In this document: positions 45,804 through 56,885 of the stretch, in pieces | Layout of the letters: every line of letters starts with the position of its first letter | Position numbering within the stretch: position 1 is the stretch's first letter | Source: Podospora comata | Taxonomy: Eukaryota; Ascomycota; Sordariomycetes; Sordariales; Podosporaceae | Reading direction: 5' to 3' | DNA length: 64,000 nucleotides | NCBI GenBank assembly: GCA_017354895.1 | Contig: CP071495.1 | Span: 3,393,001-3,457,000 of the forward strand | The notes under the pieces: model-generated | Databases searched by the model: none | Told to the model about the DNA's origin: nothing | What the model saw: the letters and a program-made list of their open reading frames with translations, nothing else | Position numbers and translations under genes: made by a program

Positions 45804-46273
45804 AGGGGTCATGACATGAAAGGGGGATGGGACAGCGGCTTGTGTTTCTTTGGGAGCAAGGGAGGTAGTCTGGAGTTTTTCGTTTCACGCGTTGCATTTT
45901 GTCTCGTTTCATGGCAACGAACAACAGGACAGGAAAGTGGGCGGTAATGGTGTTTTCCTTAGGTTTTTTCTTGTCGTCTCTCGGTTTGTGTTCTCTCTCA
46001 ATTTCAGTTTCAGTATCGATATCCATTCCTGTTTTTGTTTCTTTCATGACTTTTTATTAAAGCAGACAAATAGCAAGGATTGCGCAAGCATTTTTTTTTT
46101 CTACTCAACGGGGTTGACTTGTTTGTTTCTTCATTTCTTGAGTTTATACAAAGATAAAAACCCATGATACCCCAGCTCTGTCAAAAAGTACAATTACACA
46201 AAAACCTATTGATTTCATGAATTTAGCCCAGGGGCTGTTTGTTATATATGGTGCCAAAAGTTGGTTAGTTAGT
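45804..46273. other. convergent 3' region
   Basis: About 470 bp, T-rich with T runs near 46090-46100, between two converging genes. It probably holds both 3' untranslated regions. Confidence 0.5.
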
Positions 46274-47784
46274 TCAATAGGGCAAAGGACTCAAATCCAA
46301 GCCCCTGACCCCAAACTCGAACGAATCATTCCTCGAGTAACTCCCCGCCGTGTCCAGGTCCAGGCGCCCCCTGATGCAATCCTCAAAGTCGACGTCGGTG
46401 CAGATGAGGCCGGTGTTATCCTCCCATTGGGGACCGGAGAGGACCTCTCCAAATGGGGAGATTATGCTTGATCCGCCCCTGGAGACCCATTCCCCGCTGC
46501 TGGAGTTTGTCAGTTTGGGAGCGGGAGGGACCATAGGCTGGGTTTGGGAGTTGGTAACGTGGGAAGGCTTTTTGCAGCAGAGCACAATCTCGTTGCCGTC
46601 TTTGTCGAAGACTGAGGTTCTGCGCTTGGAGGAGGGGGAGAGGGTGTTTACTGTTGAGGTGGTTGTGCGGGTGGGGGAGGGGGTGGCGCGGCGTGTGGTT
46701 GTGGTGGTGGTGGGGGTGCCGGGGGATTTTGAACGAGGAAGGGCGATTTCAAAGCCTTCTTCTGTTAGGCATGAGGCCCGGCGGTTGCTGTGGTGTTTGG
46801 GTGCGAAGGGGGAGGGGTGGTGGTCGGAGAAGATGGGGGTGTGGTCGTCGTGGGGGTTTTCGTGATCGGGTTCTTCGGTTAGGATGGCGGAGGAGGAGTC
46901 TGGGTGGCTGTTGGGAATTTGTTGAGGGATGGAAGGAGGGGGGACAGCCATGTTGGAGGAGATGACGAAACAGCGGCCTTCGATGGCTACTGTCCTCATC
47001 AGGGATAGCCAGGTGTCTCTCCCGTCAGCGGTGGGGGCGAGGTAGAGGTTGATGTTTTGGCTGTAGAGGGATTGTCGAACCAAAGGCATGTAGTTCTCCC
47101 AGCAGATGGCTGCGCCGAGGTTGATGCGGACGCCGCGGATGGTGGTGCTTACTGCGCGGAGGGTGGCTGGGGAGCCTTGAGCCCATACCAGGCGTTCGGT
47201 GCCGGTCTGTCTGGGGCGTTAGTATTGGAAAGGAAAAGGGGGTCAAAAAAGGGGTAACTAACAGGCATGACCTTTCTGCGCTTGCCGATGATTCCTTGCT
47301 TTGGGCAAACATATACAACCGAGCAATACATGGACCCTCCGGTCTTTTCTATCAGGCCAGTGACAATGAATACTCCGGTTTCACGAGCAATTCTCTCGAG
47401 TTGTTCCCTGGTGCCATCACCCCGTTTGTTCGCAGCAGGCTCCTTGCTGTTCTCGTTCGACCCGGGGACAGCATCTCCCGGCAAGGCACGTTTGATCCAT
47501 GCTTCCCCAGCACCGGCTCCATCACCAACGGTATCACCCAAGTCAACGGCGTTTTGGAAGTATCGGAGATATTCTTCTCTGCCCTCGGCTGTGCGCGAGC
47601 CAATGACACAGCCAAAGTGCGTTCCGCGAGGGTATCCTCCGAGGTAAGCTTCCGGGAGCAGAAGAATATCAATCTTTTTCGATGCGGCACGACGGGCGAT
47701 CTGTTCCAGCTGAGCAATGGTTTCGGGAGTGCTAGCTTGTGTGCTGGGAGAAGCTGTGCCGAGGCGAATGGTAGCGGGCGACAT
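46274..47784 (-). CDS. nitrilase-superfamily hydrolase with a low-complexity insert
   Basis: Two exons, complement(46274..47206, 47263..47784), encode 484 residues. Nitrilases hydrolyse nitriles to acids and ammonia with a Glu-Lys-Cys triad: here LLLPEAYLGG (Glu45), GKRRKVMP (Lys171 likely) and AAICWENYMPL (Cys209). WENY after Cys fits true nitrilases such as aliphatic or cyanide-type enzymes rather than amidases. Fungal nitrilases are usually about 320-380 residues; the extra length is a Ser/Thr/Pro-rich segment of about 140 residues at roughly 265-405, placed between EGRCFVISSN and the C-terminal GEWVSRGGSSIISPFGEVL. The intron uses a GTTAGT donor, a TACTAAC branch and a GACAG acceptor. The start at 47784 is the first Met that fits the family; an upstream in-frame Met would add 15 residues. 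Confidence 0.88.
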
Positions 47785-48775
47785 GGTGGTAGATTGGTTG
47801 ACGATATGTGGACTGTATAATGGACACAAGGAGGGAGAGTCAAAATATTACAACAGCTTGTGGCTGTTCTGTTATATTTTCGAATTGAGGTCAAGTCACG
47901 GAACTGATGGAATATCGGTAGAATGCACCATGTACCCCGCCTAGAGCTCTCCATGTGACCGCTGCATGAAACCAAAACCGTCACCGTTTGCGGGGGACGC
48001 CGCGAGGTTGGAAATACGAGGCGCAAAGAGGGCGAGAATCACTGCGCGGGTGACGTAACAAAGAACCCCCCACGGTCCACGGGGCCCGCTCGCCTAGAAT
48101 TGGGGAAATTCCATCGAAGCCCTTGTGGAAGGCAGATGGAAACCGTTTTGACATACAAGAGCCATCACATTGGCTGAAATTATCTAGAAGCGTCAAAATA
48201 GGAGATCGAGATGAGGAAGCGCTCGTGACCAGACATTGATGTCTTTGAAGGTGTTGATAACACTACTATCTTGTGTCTGGATAACTTTATAAGACGCCAG
48301 ATGGAAGCTCACGGTGGCCAATCGGCAGCTGATGGTGGGCCGAGCAATCCAGGAACTGCCGAACCGGGAAGAAGCGCACGGCTGTCATCGGGCGTGGGCC
48401 TACGGCGGGGATATATTGATTGAAGTCCACGAAGTCCAGAATCAGCAATTGACGGTTGCTAGAGTAAAGGAAACTGCCAAACTTGAGGACAATACTATAT
48501 ATATAGCAGTGAGAGCACATCCAAGCAACAGCTCTGATCCATCATCCCACTGCCGAAAGAAACCCTTACCCACCGGGTAGCTTAGCCGGTTCGGGTAGGC
48601 TTGAAGCTTAGTCAGCCATGGTACACATAACCCAGACCCCACTCTTTGACAGGAGAAATCCGTGGCATTTTGAGTGGATGGGGGCTAGCGCCGTCTATCC
48701 GTCAACCCGACCATAACGACGCGTTGACGCGCTCCGACAGCTGCGAGAGTCTCGCCGCCAACAGCGACGACGACA
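47785..48775. other. divergent upstream region
   Basis: About 990 bp between the nitrilase and the Zn2Cys6 regulator. It should carry both promoters. I looked for a tRNA near 48570-48620 (TTCG and paired GC-rich segments) but could not fold one. Confidence 0.5.
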
Positions 48776-51511
48776 ATGGCCGATCAGCACCAACATACCC
48801 AGCAGCAGTTTGCTCCACCCACCTATACCTCGCTCGAGGTGCCCTTTGCGCCCCCTGTCCACCGCAATGCCCTGCCAGAAACACGCATTGCCGAGCCTGG
48901 TCCGAAGAAGAAGGGCAAGCGAAAGTCCAACGCTGCCGAAGGTGATGCCAATGGGACGACAGACTCTCCCAAGGAAAAGAAGCAGCGCATCTCCCGCTCC
49001 TGTGATCAATGCCATGGCAAGCGTATGAAATGCAGTGGCTTCAAGCCATGCAACAACTGCACCAAGCGCGACAGGGCGTGTACCTATGACAGACCCTATA
49101 TCAGGGGCATTGCAAAGACACCACCCCCTCCTCCCGCCGATGGCCAAGCCCGTAACCTCGCCCAGCCAGTTGACGAGTTTGGGAAGGAAGTCCGTGACAG
49201 AAGCTGGGCTCTACGTGCCTGTGATCTCTGTCGAACTCAAAAGGTGTCTTGCTCGGGCAAGCTACCATGCGAGAACTGCTTCAACAGCCGTGTTGCATGC
49301 ACCTTCAAGCTACGTGCAAAACAACGAGACTCGATGCCACCGGGCGAGGGCGGTGAGGAAGGCGAAGGCGAGGGTGAGGCCTCAGAAGCAGAGGCTGATG
49401 AAACAGAGCTGCAGGAGAACGACTCTACTGAATATGGAGGTACATTCGCAGTCAGGCGCATTCCACTTCAGGATCACGAGAACTACATGCTCACAAATCG
49501 ATATGCGAATCCCGAGACACCACCCCTGGCTTTTCTTCACAAAGCCTGGGAGAGGATGGCCCGCTACCAGAAAATACCCACTAGCTACGGACAAGAATAT
49601 GGTGTTCCTGGCGACCTCGTCATGCCGCCTAGTGACCAGCCTTTCGACACTACGTTGCCGCTGGCTTTTCCTGAGAGTCCGACCAAATGGTTCGAGATGC
49701 TCAACGCTTTTCAGAACGGCTGGACCGAGACCTTTCACTTTCTACACCGGCCGACCGTCAAGTCCTGGTTGGAAAGGGTATGGAAGAACTGGACTGCAAA
49801 CTCACCCCTGGAGAAGGATCTCGGCCCGGCAAAAGCCACCATTGCGCTCATGTGCATGTCTATTGGCACAATGTTTTACGACCGACCATGGCGAGAAGCC
49901 GTTAGACAAAAGATGTGGGATCGTCTCTGGACGCTCAACATGGGAGACCAACTGTTCCTGGCAACCATTCGTCTCACAGACTCTGAGCCGGGCCCACCAA
50001 AGCTGGAATCCATCCAAGCTCGTCTCCTCCAAGTCCTGTATCTCCTTTGCACATGTCGACTGAGCCAAGCTTGGTATATCTTTGGCAATGCCGTCCACAT
50101 GCTGACTCAGCTCGGCCTCCATCGCAGACGAGGCCGAAATCGAGGCCTGGGTCGGGATATGACAGTCAACCCAGATTACGCAAAGATTCAGTGCGAGAGG
50201 CGCACGTTTTGGACCGCCTACATCATTGACAAGGAGATTTCGTTGATGTCTGGAAGGCCCTGCCATTTTTCCAATGAAGCAGTTGACCAGGAGTTCCCGG
50301 ATCCTGTCAACGACGAAGATATGGGTCCCGAAGGCCCTTTCCGGCCACACCTGGGCGACTGCTACTTGGAGGCTGGCACTGAGCAGGCCAAGTTGAACCA
50401 GATCATCGATAAGATTATGCGAGACGTGTACACGTTGCGCGAGATACCCGATGACTGGAGGTTGGAGAGCGCTACACGACTAGGGAACGAGTTGGAACAG
50501 TGGAAAGAGCAGCTACCCTTCATGATGTGCCATCTCAAGCCTTCCATGTTGCACACTATTTTCCGTCGACAGTCCACTCTCTTGACCCTGGCTCATTGCC
50601 ACGCCGCCATTCTCGTCTATCGTCCGTTCATGACAGCACCATACTCGGCTGATGCCGAAAAGAAACAGGCTGCCGATTCTGCTGTACGCAAACTGCTTGA
50701 CGCCGCTCGTATAGCTTTGAATATGTGCCTCGCATTGGCTAGAGATCAAGAGAAGAGGGACAAGAGCCACTTCCAGTCCATTTTCTTCGCGCACCACGTC
50801 TGCTTCTGCGCAGCCGCCATTATTTTCCTTCTCCCGCACATCCGAACTCGGCAAGCCATGTACGGAGGCACTCACTTTAGGGGATACGGCAAGATGGACT
50901 CCTTACTCACCGAGACCGCAGAAAAGGCCATTGGCGCGCTCTTGAAACAAACAAATCGCTATTCGCCCTCGCGTAGATGGGCCATCATCTTGGAAGAGCT
51001 TCGAGATGAGGCGGCTCGCCAAGTGACTGGGGCTGGACGAACGCCGGCGGAACAGAGTCAGGCCCAGGCTCAGGTTGCAGGGCAAGGCCAGGGGGGCAGT
51101 GATGATGCGGATGCCCAATCTCCCAATGAGCAACTCTTGGAAGATGCATTACGTGCCCACTGGGAAGCTGATTTGGCCCGTCATGCTCTCCCGAATCATC
51201 CACCTGCTGAAGTTGCTGAACCACCGCCTCCCCCATTGGTATACCGTCTGTGGGACAAATGGAAGACGACCGATTGGATTGATCTTGATTCTGCGGTAAG
51301 TTGATCAGATCTTTCCCAGGCTGTTGACTGACCAGGTTGCCAGGCGTTTGGGCCGATTTCCAATTTTGAGCCTCTACCTCCTCCTGCTCCTCCTCCTCCT
51401 CCAGCACCACAGCCTGCACCTCAACCAGGACAGCAGTCAGCAAACGAGCCAGCGCAACCACCACCCCAGCCAGCACCGCAACAAGGCCCCGTTCAGAACC
51501 CAGTTCAGTAA
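48776..51511 (+). CDS. transcription factor with two tandem Zn2Cys6 clusters
   Basis: Two exons, 48776..51295 and 51344..51511, encode 895 residues. Two complete fungal binuclear zinc clusters are present with identical spacing (CX2CX6CX5CX2CX6C): Cys76, 79, 86, 92, 95, 102 and Cys149, 152, 159, 165, 168, 175. A basic stretch (GPKKKGKRK) precedes the first. The middle region (about 300-700) matches the fungal-specific transcription factor domain, with SIGTMFYDRPWREAVRQKMW, LLQVLYLLCTCRLSQAWY and CERRTFWTAYIIDKEISLMSGRP. The last exon adds a Pro/Gln-rich tail ending in VQNPVQ; its acceptor was chosen among three nearby CAG sites by frame, with a TTGACTGAC branch point. The product should be a nuclear regulator. 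Target genes are unknown; the divergent nitrilase is a candidate by position only. Confidence 0.9.
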
Positions 51512-51591
51512 TGTTTGGTAATATTGACTCGCTAGCAGCTCTTAACTCCTATAATACAGTCCCAAATACACCTATCAACCACCAGCTAGGC

Positions 51592-51873
51592 TTAGCTCGA
51601 GCTTTCCGACGATGGCGAGATCTCATCCATCAAGGTGTCAACTTCATCCTTCACTGCTCGGGCCCGGCTCAAGATGTCGGCCATGTTCAGCCCTTTCAGC
51701 AGCCGATCCTGGATTTCTCCGTTGTTGTGGAGATATTTTTGCAGCGAGTAGGAGGGTTCGCTGGCCGTTGTTCTTCTTCGGCAATATCAGTATCGGCATT
51801 CCTTGGAAGTCAGAATCAAGTCAACTTACTCATCACCGGACAGCTGAAGGCCTGGTCCCATTCTTTGCGACAT
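51592..51873 (-). CDS. small split gene, 75-residue protein
   Basis: Two exons, complement(51592..51775, 51830..51873), encode 75 residues beginning MSQRMGPGLQLSGDE. The start codon has a strong context (CAAAATGTC), the donor is GTAAGT, and the 54-nt intron has CTGAC and CTGAT candidate branch sites and ends in GAAGAAG, a tandem acceptor that would give 75 or 74 residues. Exon 2 reads TTASEPSYSLQKYLHNNGE, then IQDRLLKGLNMADILSRARA and VKDEVDTLMDEISPSSESSS to the stop. It is predicted helical with coiled-coil character and a Ser-rich end. I do not recognise the family. It converges on the Zn2Cys6 gene, about 80 bp between stop codons. Codon use and splice signals make it look genuine despite its size. 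Confidence 0.65.
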
Positions 51874-53197
51874 TTTGAGTTTTGTTTTGGGAGGCAAATT
51901 ATCTTTCTTCTCGGCTGCTTGGTGGCTGCTCAGGCGTGTGTTGGTTGGTTTGACGGTTTGGAAGTCTGTGTTTCTTGAGGAAACCATCGCCTTTTATCTG
52001 TTGGACTCCATCTCGTTATTCCCATTCTCATGAGGTTACCTGGCGTTCTTGGTGATCCTTTTGGGAAGCTTGGTCGCATATTGACGCGCTCTATCCAGTA
52101 TCACGCGTTTGAGCACATGGAGAACAAGTGTTCGACCCTTGAACAAGCGCCCTGAATGGCACACGACTCATCTTTACCACGATATGCTCTGCCTGACGAG
52201 GCTGTGATGTCTCTGAGCTGGCGGTTTGGCCATCACATGTTCGGTTCAGGACGCGAGTTGCTGTTCGCAATTGAGCGCGTCTGATCAAGAGACCGGTCCT
52301 ATCCTTTCACCTGGTTTCTCCGAATCTTTTGTCGGCTCTCCAAGTCCCTGACTTTGGGCCCTGTGCGTCATCGCCGGATCAATTCGATGCGAGTTATCTC
52401 TTGCATTAACACCACGCTGCCGAGCCGGCCGATTGGGAATAGTGTTGGTCCCTTCCCCGCTCTCAGCCTTATCTACAGTCCCAGAAGATCCCCAAGTGAC
52501 AGGAGATCTGTCGCATTTGAGCACTTGGAAGTACTTGCGCGCGCATAGCCACCGCTGGGGAATGCAGATGGATAGGCATACCACTAGGCACGCGCGTGGT
52601 TTTCCCTGTTGGGCCTGTACTGCGTGTCATCGGATGTCCTGTCCAATGCTTGAACGGCCTTGGGGTGGTTCACTCTGCCGATGCATGCGCCCCGAGTGGG
52701 AGCACGCCATTGGAGAAAGCGTGCTCTGATCTTCTCGGGAGCCGGAGGAAAGGTGTGTAATAGCAAGCCCCGAGTTCTGCCTCTTCTCCGCATTTGCGCA
52801 AACGGATCGCAGCTCATGTATATAATGCCGTCTCAAGAGTCATGGTTTTTCACAATGGAGACTTGCTTCTTCCTCAGGCCCAGCTGAGGTTATTTGGGTT
52901 CGACATCACATTTGAAGCATTATTGACACGCATCAGTTCATTTTGTGGTCCAGCACTCGGACTGCTACTCGGCTCCATACAATCTTTCTTCAGCCAACTT
53001 CCCCTCACTTATAAGCCATCGTCACGACCTCATCGGGTTGTGTGACCCCCCGCCAGTATCAACACCCGCACTCAGAACAAAGCTTCAGACACAGAAACCC
53101 AGCCGAGCAGAGATTCACCACCGTTACGTATGGCCTGAATCTCATGTCACGAGATCCAGGGTCCTCAGCGTAGAACAGATTCGACCCTGTCAACTTC
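51874..53197. other. 1.3 kb intergenic region
   Basis: This lies between two divergent genes, the small split gene and the C2H2-type regulator, and should contain their promoters and the leader of the latter. Frames of up to about 120 codons occur but have no motif and overlap on both strands. Confidence 0.5.
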
Positions 53198-54445
53198 ATG
53201 GCATCCCGCGGCTCAAGTCACCCGACACCTTCGGAGTTATTCCTCGCAAAGAAAAAGAAAGAGATTCTAGACAGATCTATGGCTCTCATCCTCAAGAAAT
53301 TGGACGAATGCCTTGAAAACCCCGTTCCAACAGCACCAAGGCGCCGTGTGGCGAAGCGGGCGAGAGACGACCAGGACACTGCTGCTGTTGACGACCGCGT
53401 CGCTGCCGGCGCCACCACCACCACCACCACCGACGACGCTATCGACACGCGAAACAAGAAAAAGCTGAAGCAAGACCCGGCAGCGGGACGCCGGTTCGCC
53501 TGTCCGTTCTTTAAGCACAACGCGGCAAAGTACAAGCATGTCAAGACCTGCTGTGGCCCCGGGTGGAAGGACGTCCACCGGGTGAAGGAGCATCTATATC
53601 GTCGCCACTCGGCCAAGAACTCTTGCGCGAGGTGCTTTGAGCAGTTTGATGATGAGGCCGCTCTCAAGGATCACCAGCGGTCTGAGGAGCCGTGCAAGCT
53701 TGAGAAGCACAATATACCTGATGTCATCACGGAGGAAAAGGACAAGCTCTTGCACGCTAGGGCCAAGGCTGGGCTTTCTGAGGAGGATAAGTGGCGGGAG
53801 ATGTATCGGATTCTCTTCCCTGGCGAGAAGATTCCATCTCCCTACTATGATGACTCGGATGGGACAGGCCCGGATAACGAGAATGGAGGGTCGTCCAGAA
53901 ACTGGGAGGAGTTCAAGACGTTTGCCCGGCAGGAGGTACCCAGACTGATCAAGCCTCTGTTGCAGCAGTACATCGACAAGTACTTTGAGGACTTTGCAGA
54001 GAAGATGAACCAAAAGTCGATTGAGGTCGCCAAGGTGGTGGAAAGCCAGGTCCTGCGCACCTGGATCTTTAGGGAGGAGCAGCAGCATCTGTTCCCGCCC
54101 GGAGGTGCAGCGCCGTCGTCTCCTCCGCCGTCGGTTTCCGCCCGGGCATCCAGCCCAGAGGTCGATGTGAAACCTGCGAGTTACAATGAAGTGATGAATG
54201 AGTGGAGGGACAACCCCCACAGCGGAGAGTTCTGGGCTGACATGATGAGCGGACCTCTTTCTCTGGACAATTTCTTGGCTGATGCGAGCCACATGGGCCT
54301 GGGCTGTGGGAATGATATCTTCAGCGCTGACTCGGCCTACTTTACGAATCCTGTCTCAGACAGGGAGATCACTTCCAGCTCTGGCCTTCATCAGGTTGCT
54401 GGTGCTGCTGTTGGCGCTGCTCCGATGTACCCGCGGTATTTGTAG
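53198..54445 (+). CDS. C2H2-type zinc finger regulator
   Basis: A single exon encodes 415 residues. A basic region (RRRVAKRARDD; KKKLKQD) that could serve nuclear import precedes a Cys/His region at about 100-160: RRFACPFFKHNAAKY, CCGPGWKDVHRVKEHLYRRH, then CARCFEQF with a downstream His. This arrangement recurs in a large family of sordariomycete proteins usually annotated as C2H2-domain proteins. The second half holds a helical segment (PRLIKPLLQQYIDKYFEDFA) and a Ser/Pro-rich tail. DNA binding is likely but unproven. The start is the first Met of the frame, with context TTCATGG. No neighbour suggests a pathway. Confidence 0.8.
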   Translation: MASRGSSHPTPSELFLAKKKKEILDRSMALILKKLDECLENPVPTAPRRRVAKRARDDQDTAAVDDRVAAGATTTTTTDDAIDTRNKKKLKQDPAAGRRFACPFFKHNAAKYKHVKTCCGPGWKDVHRVKEHLYRRHSAKNSCARCFEQFDDEAALKDHQRSEEPCKLEKHNIPDVITEEKDKLLHARAKAGLSEEDKWREMYRILFPGEKIPSPYYDDSDGTGPDNENGGSSRNWEEFKTFARQEVPRLIKPLLQQYIDKYFEDFAEKMNQKSIEVAKVVESQVLRTWIFREEQQHLFPPGGAAPSSPPPSVSARASSPEVDVKPASYNEVMNEWRDNPHSGEFWADMMSGPLSLDNFLADASHMGLGCGNDIFSADSAYFTNPVSDREITSSSGLHQVAGAAVGAAPMYPRYL

Positions 54446-55796
54446 GTCATTGTCGGTCTGTTTGGCGTGTTTCACATGCTTGTCCATCTCATTGCCTCGA
54501 TCATTCGTGTCTCCTATTCTTCGTCATATCATTTGCAATGGACCGGGGGGACACTCATTATTGGGTATCATGCCGAGATTTTTCCTTTTATTTTCTTTTA
54601 CTCTGTTGATCAGGAAAGTGGTATCAATACGATAGTTGAACATCATGCAAGGCTTTTCTTGACCATCATCCTCATGAACCAACCAGACAACCCAATCGCT
54701 CCATCACCTACCCCTCCATTTCAGCCCCCGACTCCCGTCACCCTCATGAACTACCCCTCCCCCGCATAATCTTTTTACACGTCCGTATCTTATCACATTC
54801 AGCAGGCTTACCGGCCGCATCCCTCGCGGCCAGCTACCTTAGCTCTGAAGAGATATATATATCAAGGCATCTATTGCATCATCCTATCCGGTCCTCCCGG
54901 CCATCCGGCTGGCTGAGGAGCGACAGGAAAGATGTTTATTGCATAAAAGGCATGAACGGCCAAATTAAATTGGCTTGGGGGATTGGAGTTCGCGGAGGGG
55001 GCGAAGGAGATGGCACCACGTCACCCCACCTTTCATGTCTACCACCACCACAACAACAACAGCAACAACAACGACAACCACCACGAAAGAACCTGGACAC
55101 GGCAAATTAGGATATCACAAAGCTAGTGTGAGACAACAACATTAAAATTCGGTCAGTCAAGGCTGTTTAATTGGTTCAAGTTGCGAGCATCATACAATGC
55201 CGTGACGCAGAATGCTGCGAGGAAAGGTCTCCAAAGTCCCGGAACTGAAAGTGGGGGGATGGGTACGTTACGGCAGATGCAGAGATCCTTCCTCGGATCC
55301 CTCTGTACGACACCTCTGCAGATGGAACACCTTGTTTCAGCTTGCAGGCGGTGCTGACTTTGATGGCAAATGCGGGGGACAGTCTCCCCCTCATTTTGCC
55401 ACCAAGAAGAGGCCAAGTTCCATCGTGGCAGTGAGCGTGATGAGATAGAGGGGAGATGAGGCTCTGCTGTCAGTTGGGAGGTGATTATACAGCTAGTAAG
55501 CTAGTAAGCGAGGAAGATGATGTTTGCGCAAAAGCGCAGAGGAGGAGCTTGCTTATCCCCGTTTCGCTGGCCATAACCACAGCAATCACGGGACGGACCT
55601 TCTGATCAACGAAACACTGCCCTGCGGAGGTGGGGTGGTGACACAACTTCACACAGCTCACACAACCCACTCAATCACCACTTCCCGCACCATTCCCGGT
55701 GTTATATGCGGATGGTGTAGGTAACAGGTAGCGACCACCATGAGCACTGGTTCCACCACCAGGAAACAAGCTACGATGGGTGCCCACACTCATAAA
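54446..55796. other. 1.35 kb intergenic region
   Basis: Downstream of the C2H2 gene and upstream of tRNA-Asp. It contains a short ATATATAT run near 54852, CAA-rich repeats near 55048-55078 and small open frames on both strands without motifs. Nothing is called. Confidence 0.5.
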
Positions 55797-55883
55797 TCTT
55801 CCGTAGTATAGTGGTCAGTATGTGAGCTTGTCATCTCTCAGTTGTCAACGCTCGAGACCCGGGTTCAATTCCCGGCGGGAGAG
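55797..55883 (+). tRNA. tRNA-Asp (GTC) with a 15-nt intron
   Basis: An 87-nt gene; removing the intron leaves 72 nt. The acceptor stem is TCTTCCG/CGGGAGA with G discriminator; the D-arm is AGTATAGTGGTCAGTAT and the T-arm CCGGGTTCAATTCCCGG. The anticodon stem is TGAGC/GCTCG, with loop TTGTCA, then the intron (TCTCTCAGTTGTCAA), then C. The intron sits one base 3' of the anticodon, the canonical place. G73 and C38 agree with aspartate identity. A T-rich terminator follows within about 20 bp. Confidence 0.9.
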
Positions 55884-56276
55884 TAAACCACACTTAGCTT
55901 TTGATGATTTTTACATCACACCCCTGCTGTGGGAGGGATATTGTTGTTGAGAAGTTTTGTTTTGTTTATTTGCCGGCGTAGGTGGCAAAACAAATAAAGT
56001 GTGTCGACGGCGATTCGGGGTATAAATAAGAAAAGGGGCTTTCAGGGGTCATAAACGCTTTCGTCGCACTATTTTTGCTATCAAAGCAAACAGTGTTTTT
56101 TTTTAACTGTCCTCTTGATGTTTCCAGCTCTTCATTGAACTGTGATTCCCCAAAGGACAAAATGCTATGCCCGCGAGTCAAGTCCAAAAGTGACAACACC
56201 GAAAAAAAGGGGACCCCCTACCACCAAATAAAAAACCCACACCCCACGACACACCAAAAGTGAAAAATATTCATCT
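55884..56276. other. spacer between two tRNA genes
   Basis: About 390 bp between tRNA-Asp and the oppositely oriented tRNA-Ser. The T runs next to each 3' end fit polymerase III termination. No other feature is supportable. Confidence 0.5.
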
Positions 56277-56358
56277 CGACGTGGGCCTGATTCGAACAGA
56301 CGCTCCCGAAGGAACAAGATTTCTAGTCTTGCGCGTTAGACCACTCCGCCACCACGCC
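56277..56358 (-). tRNA. tRNA-Ser (AGA)
   Basis: An 82-nt class II tRNA on the minus strand. The acceptor stem is GGCGTGG/CCACGTC with G discriminator; the anticodon stem-loop is CAAGA CTAGAAA TCTTG with anticodon AGA; a long variable arm (TTCCTTCGGGAGC) marks it as serine type; the T-loop is TTCGAATC. No intron. A TTTTT run follows the 3' end. Confidence 0.94.
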
Positions 56359-56885
56359 TCATGTTTGATGAAACTTGCTCCCAGAATATCGCCACATGAC
56401 CAACCAGCCAAATGGCACAAACTGGCGGCAGCGAGGATATATGAAAGCACTTTGGATTTTCCTTTCATCTTCACAATATCAAGATTACACCAGCGGGAAC
56501 AGACTGGGATGAAAAAGAAAAGCGAGGCCAAGCGAGTCGCGCACAACCATCAGTCACGACACCTGCCTGAAAGGACCTTTTTCAGACCCAACGTCGTTCC
56601 TCATGTCGTCGCAACCGCGAAGCGTCCAGGGGCGAAGAGAAACTACTTCGGTGATAGAGGCGAGAAATGGGGTGATATATCAATTGTTCAATAGCTTGCG
56701 TCCTCGTCGTAATAGTGAGTCACAGGCCTGAATGTGTTGGCTGTTCTCTCTTATGAAGAGGGGACAGCGACACTGACAGCAGGCGGGTTTGCATAACAAG
56801 AGTAGGGAGAGGCACCGATTCATATGCAGCTCAACATTTTCTTGAAACAGAAAATATAACCAAAACAAAAGCCTCTAAAATGCCC
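56359..56885. other. intergenic between tRNA-Ser and the permease
   Basis: About 530 bp that should hold the upstream region of tRNA-Ser and the 3' untranslated region of the permease gene. No other element is seen. Confidence 0.5.

Noticed and set aside
48570-48620. possible tRNA-like segment with TTCGGG and paired GC-rich ends
   Set aside because: No complete cloverleaf with acceptor stem, anticodon arm and T-arm could be drawn.
55153-55416. 87-codon frame with several Cys (CSICRG, CICRN), considered as a small zinc protein
   Set aside because: Spacing fits no known zinc module, there is no good start context, and a second overlapping frame is equally open.
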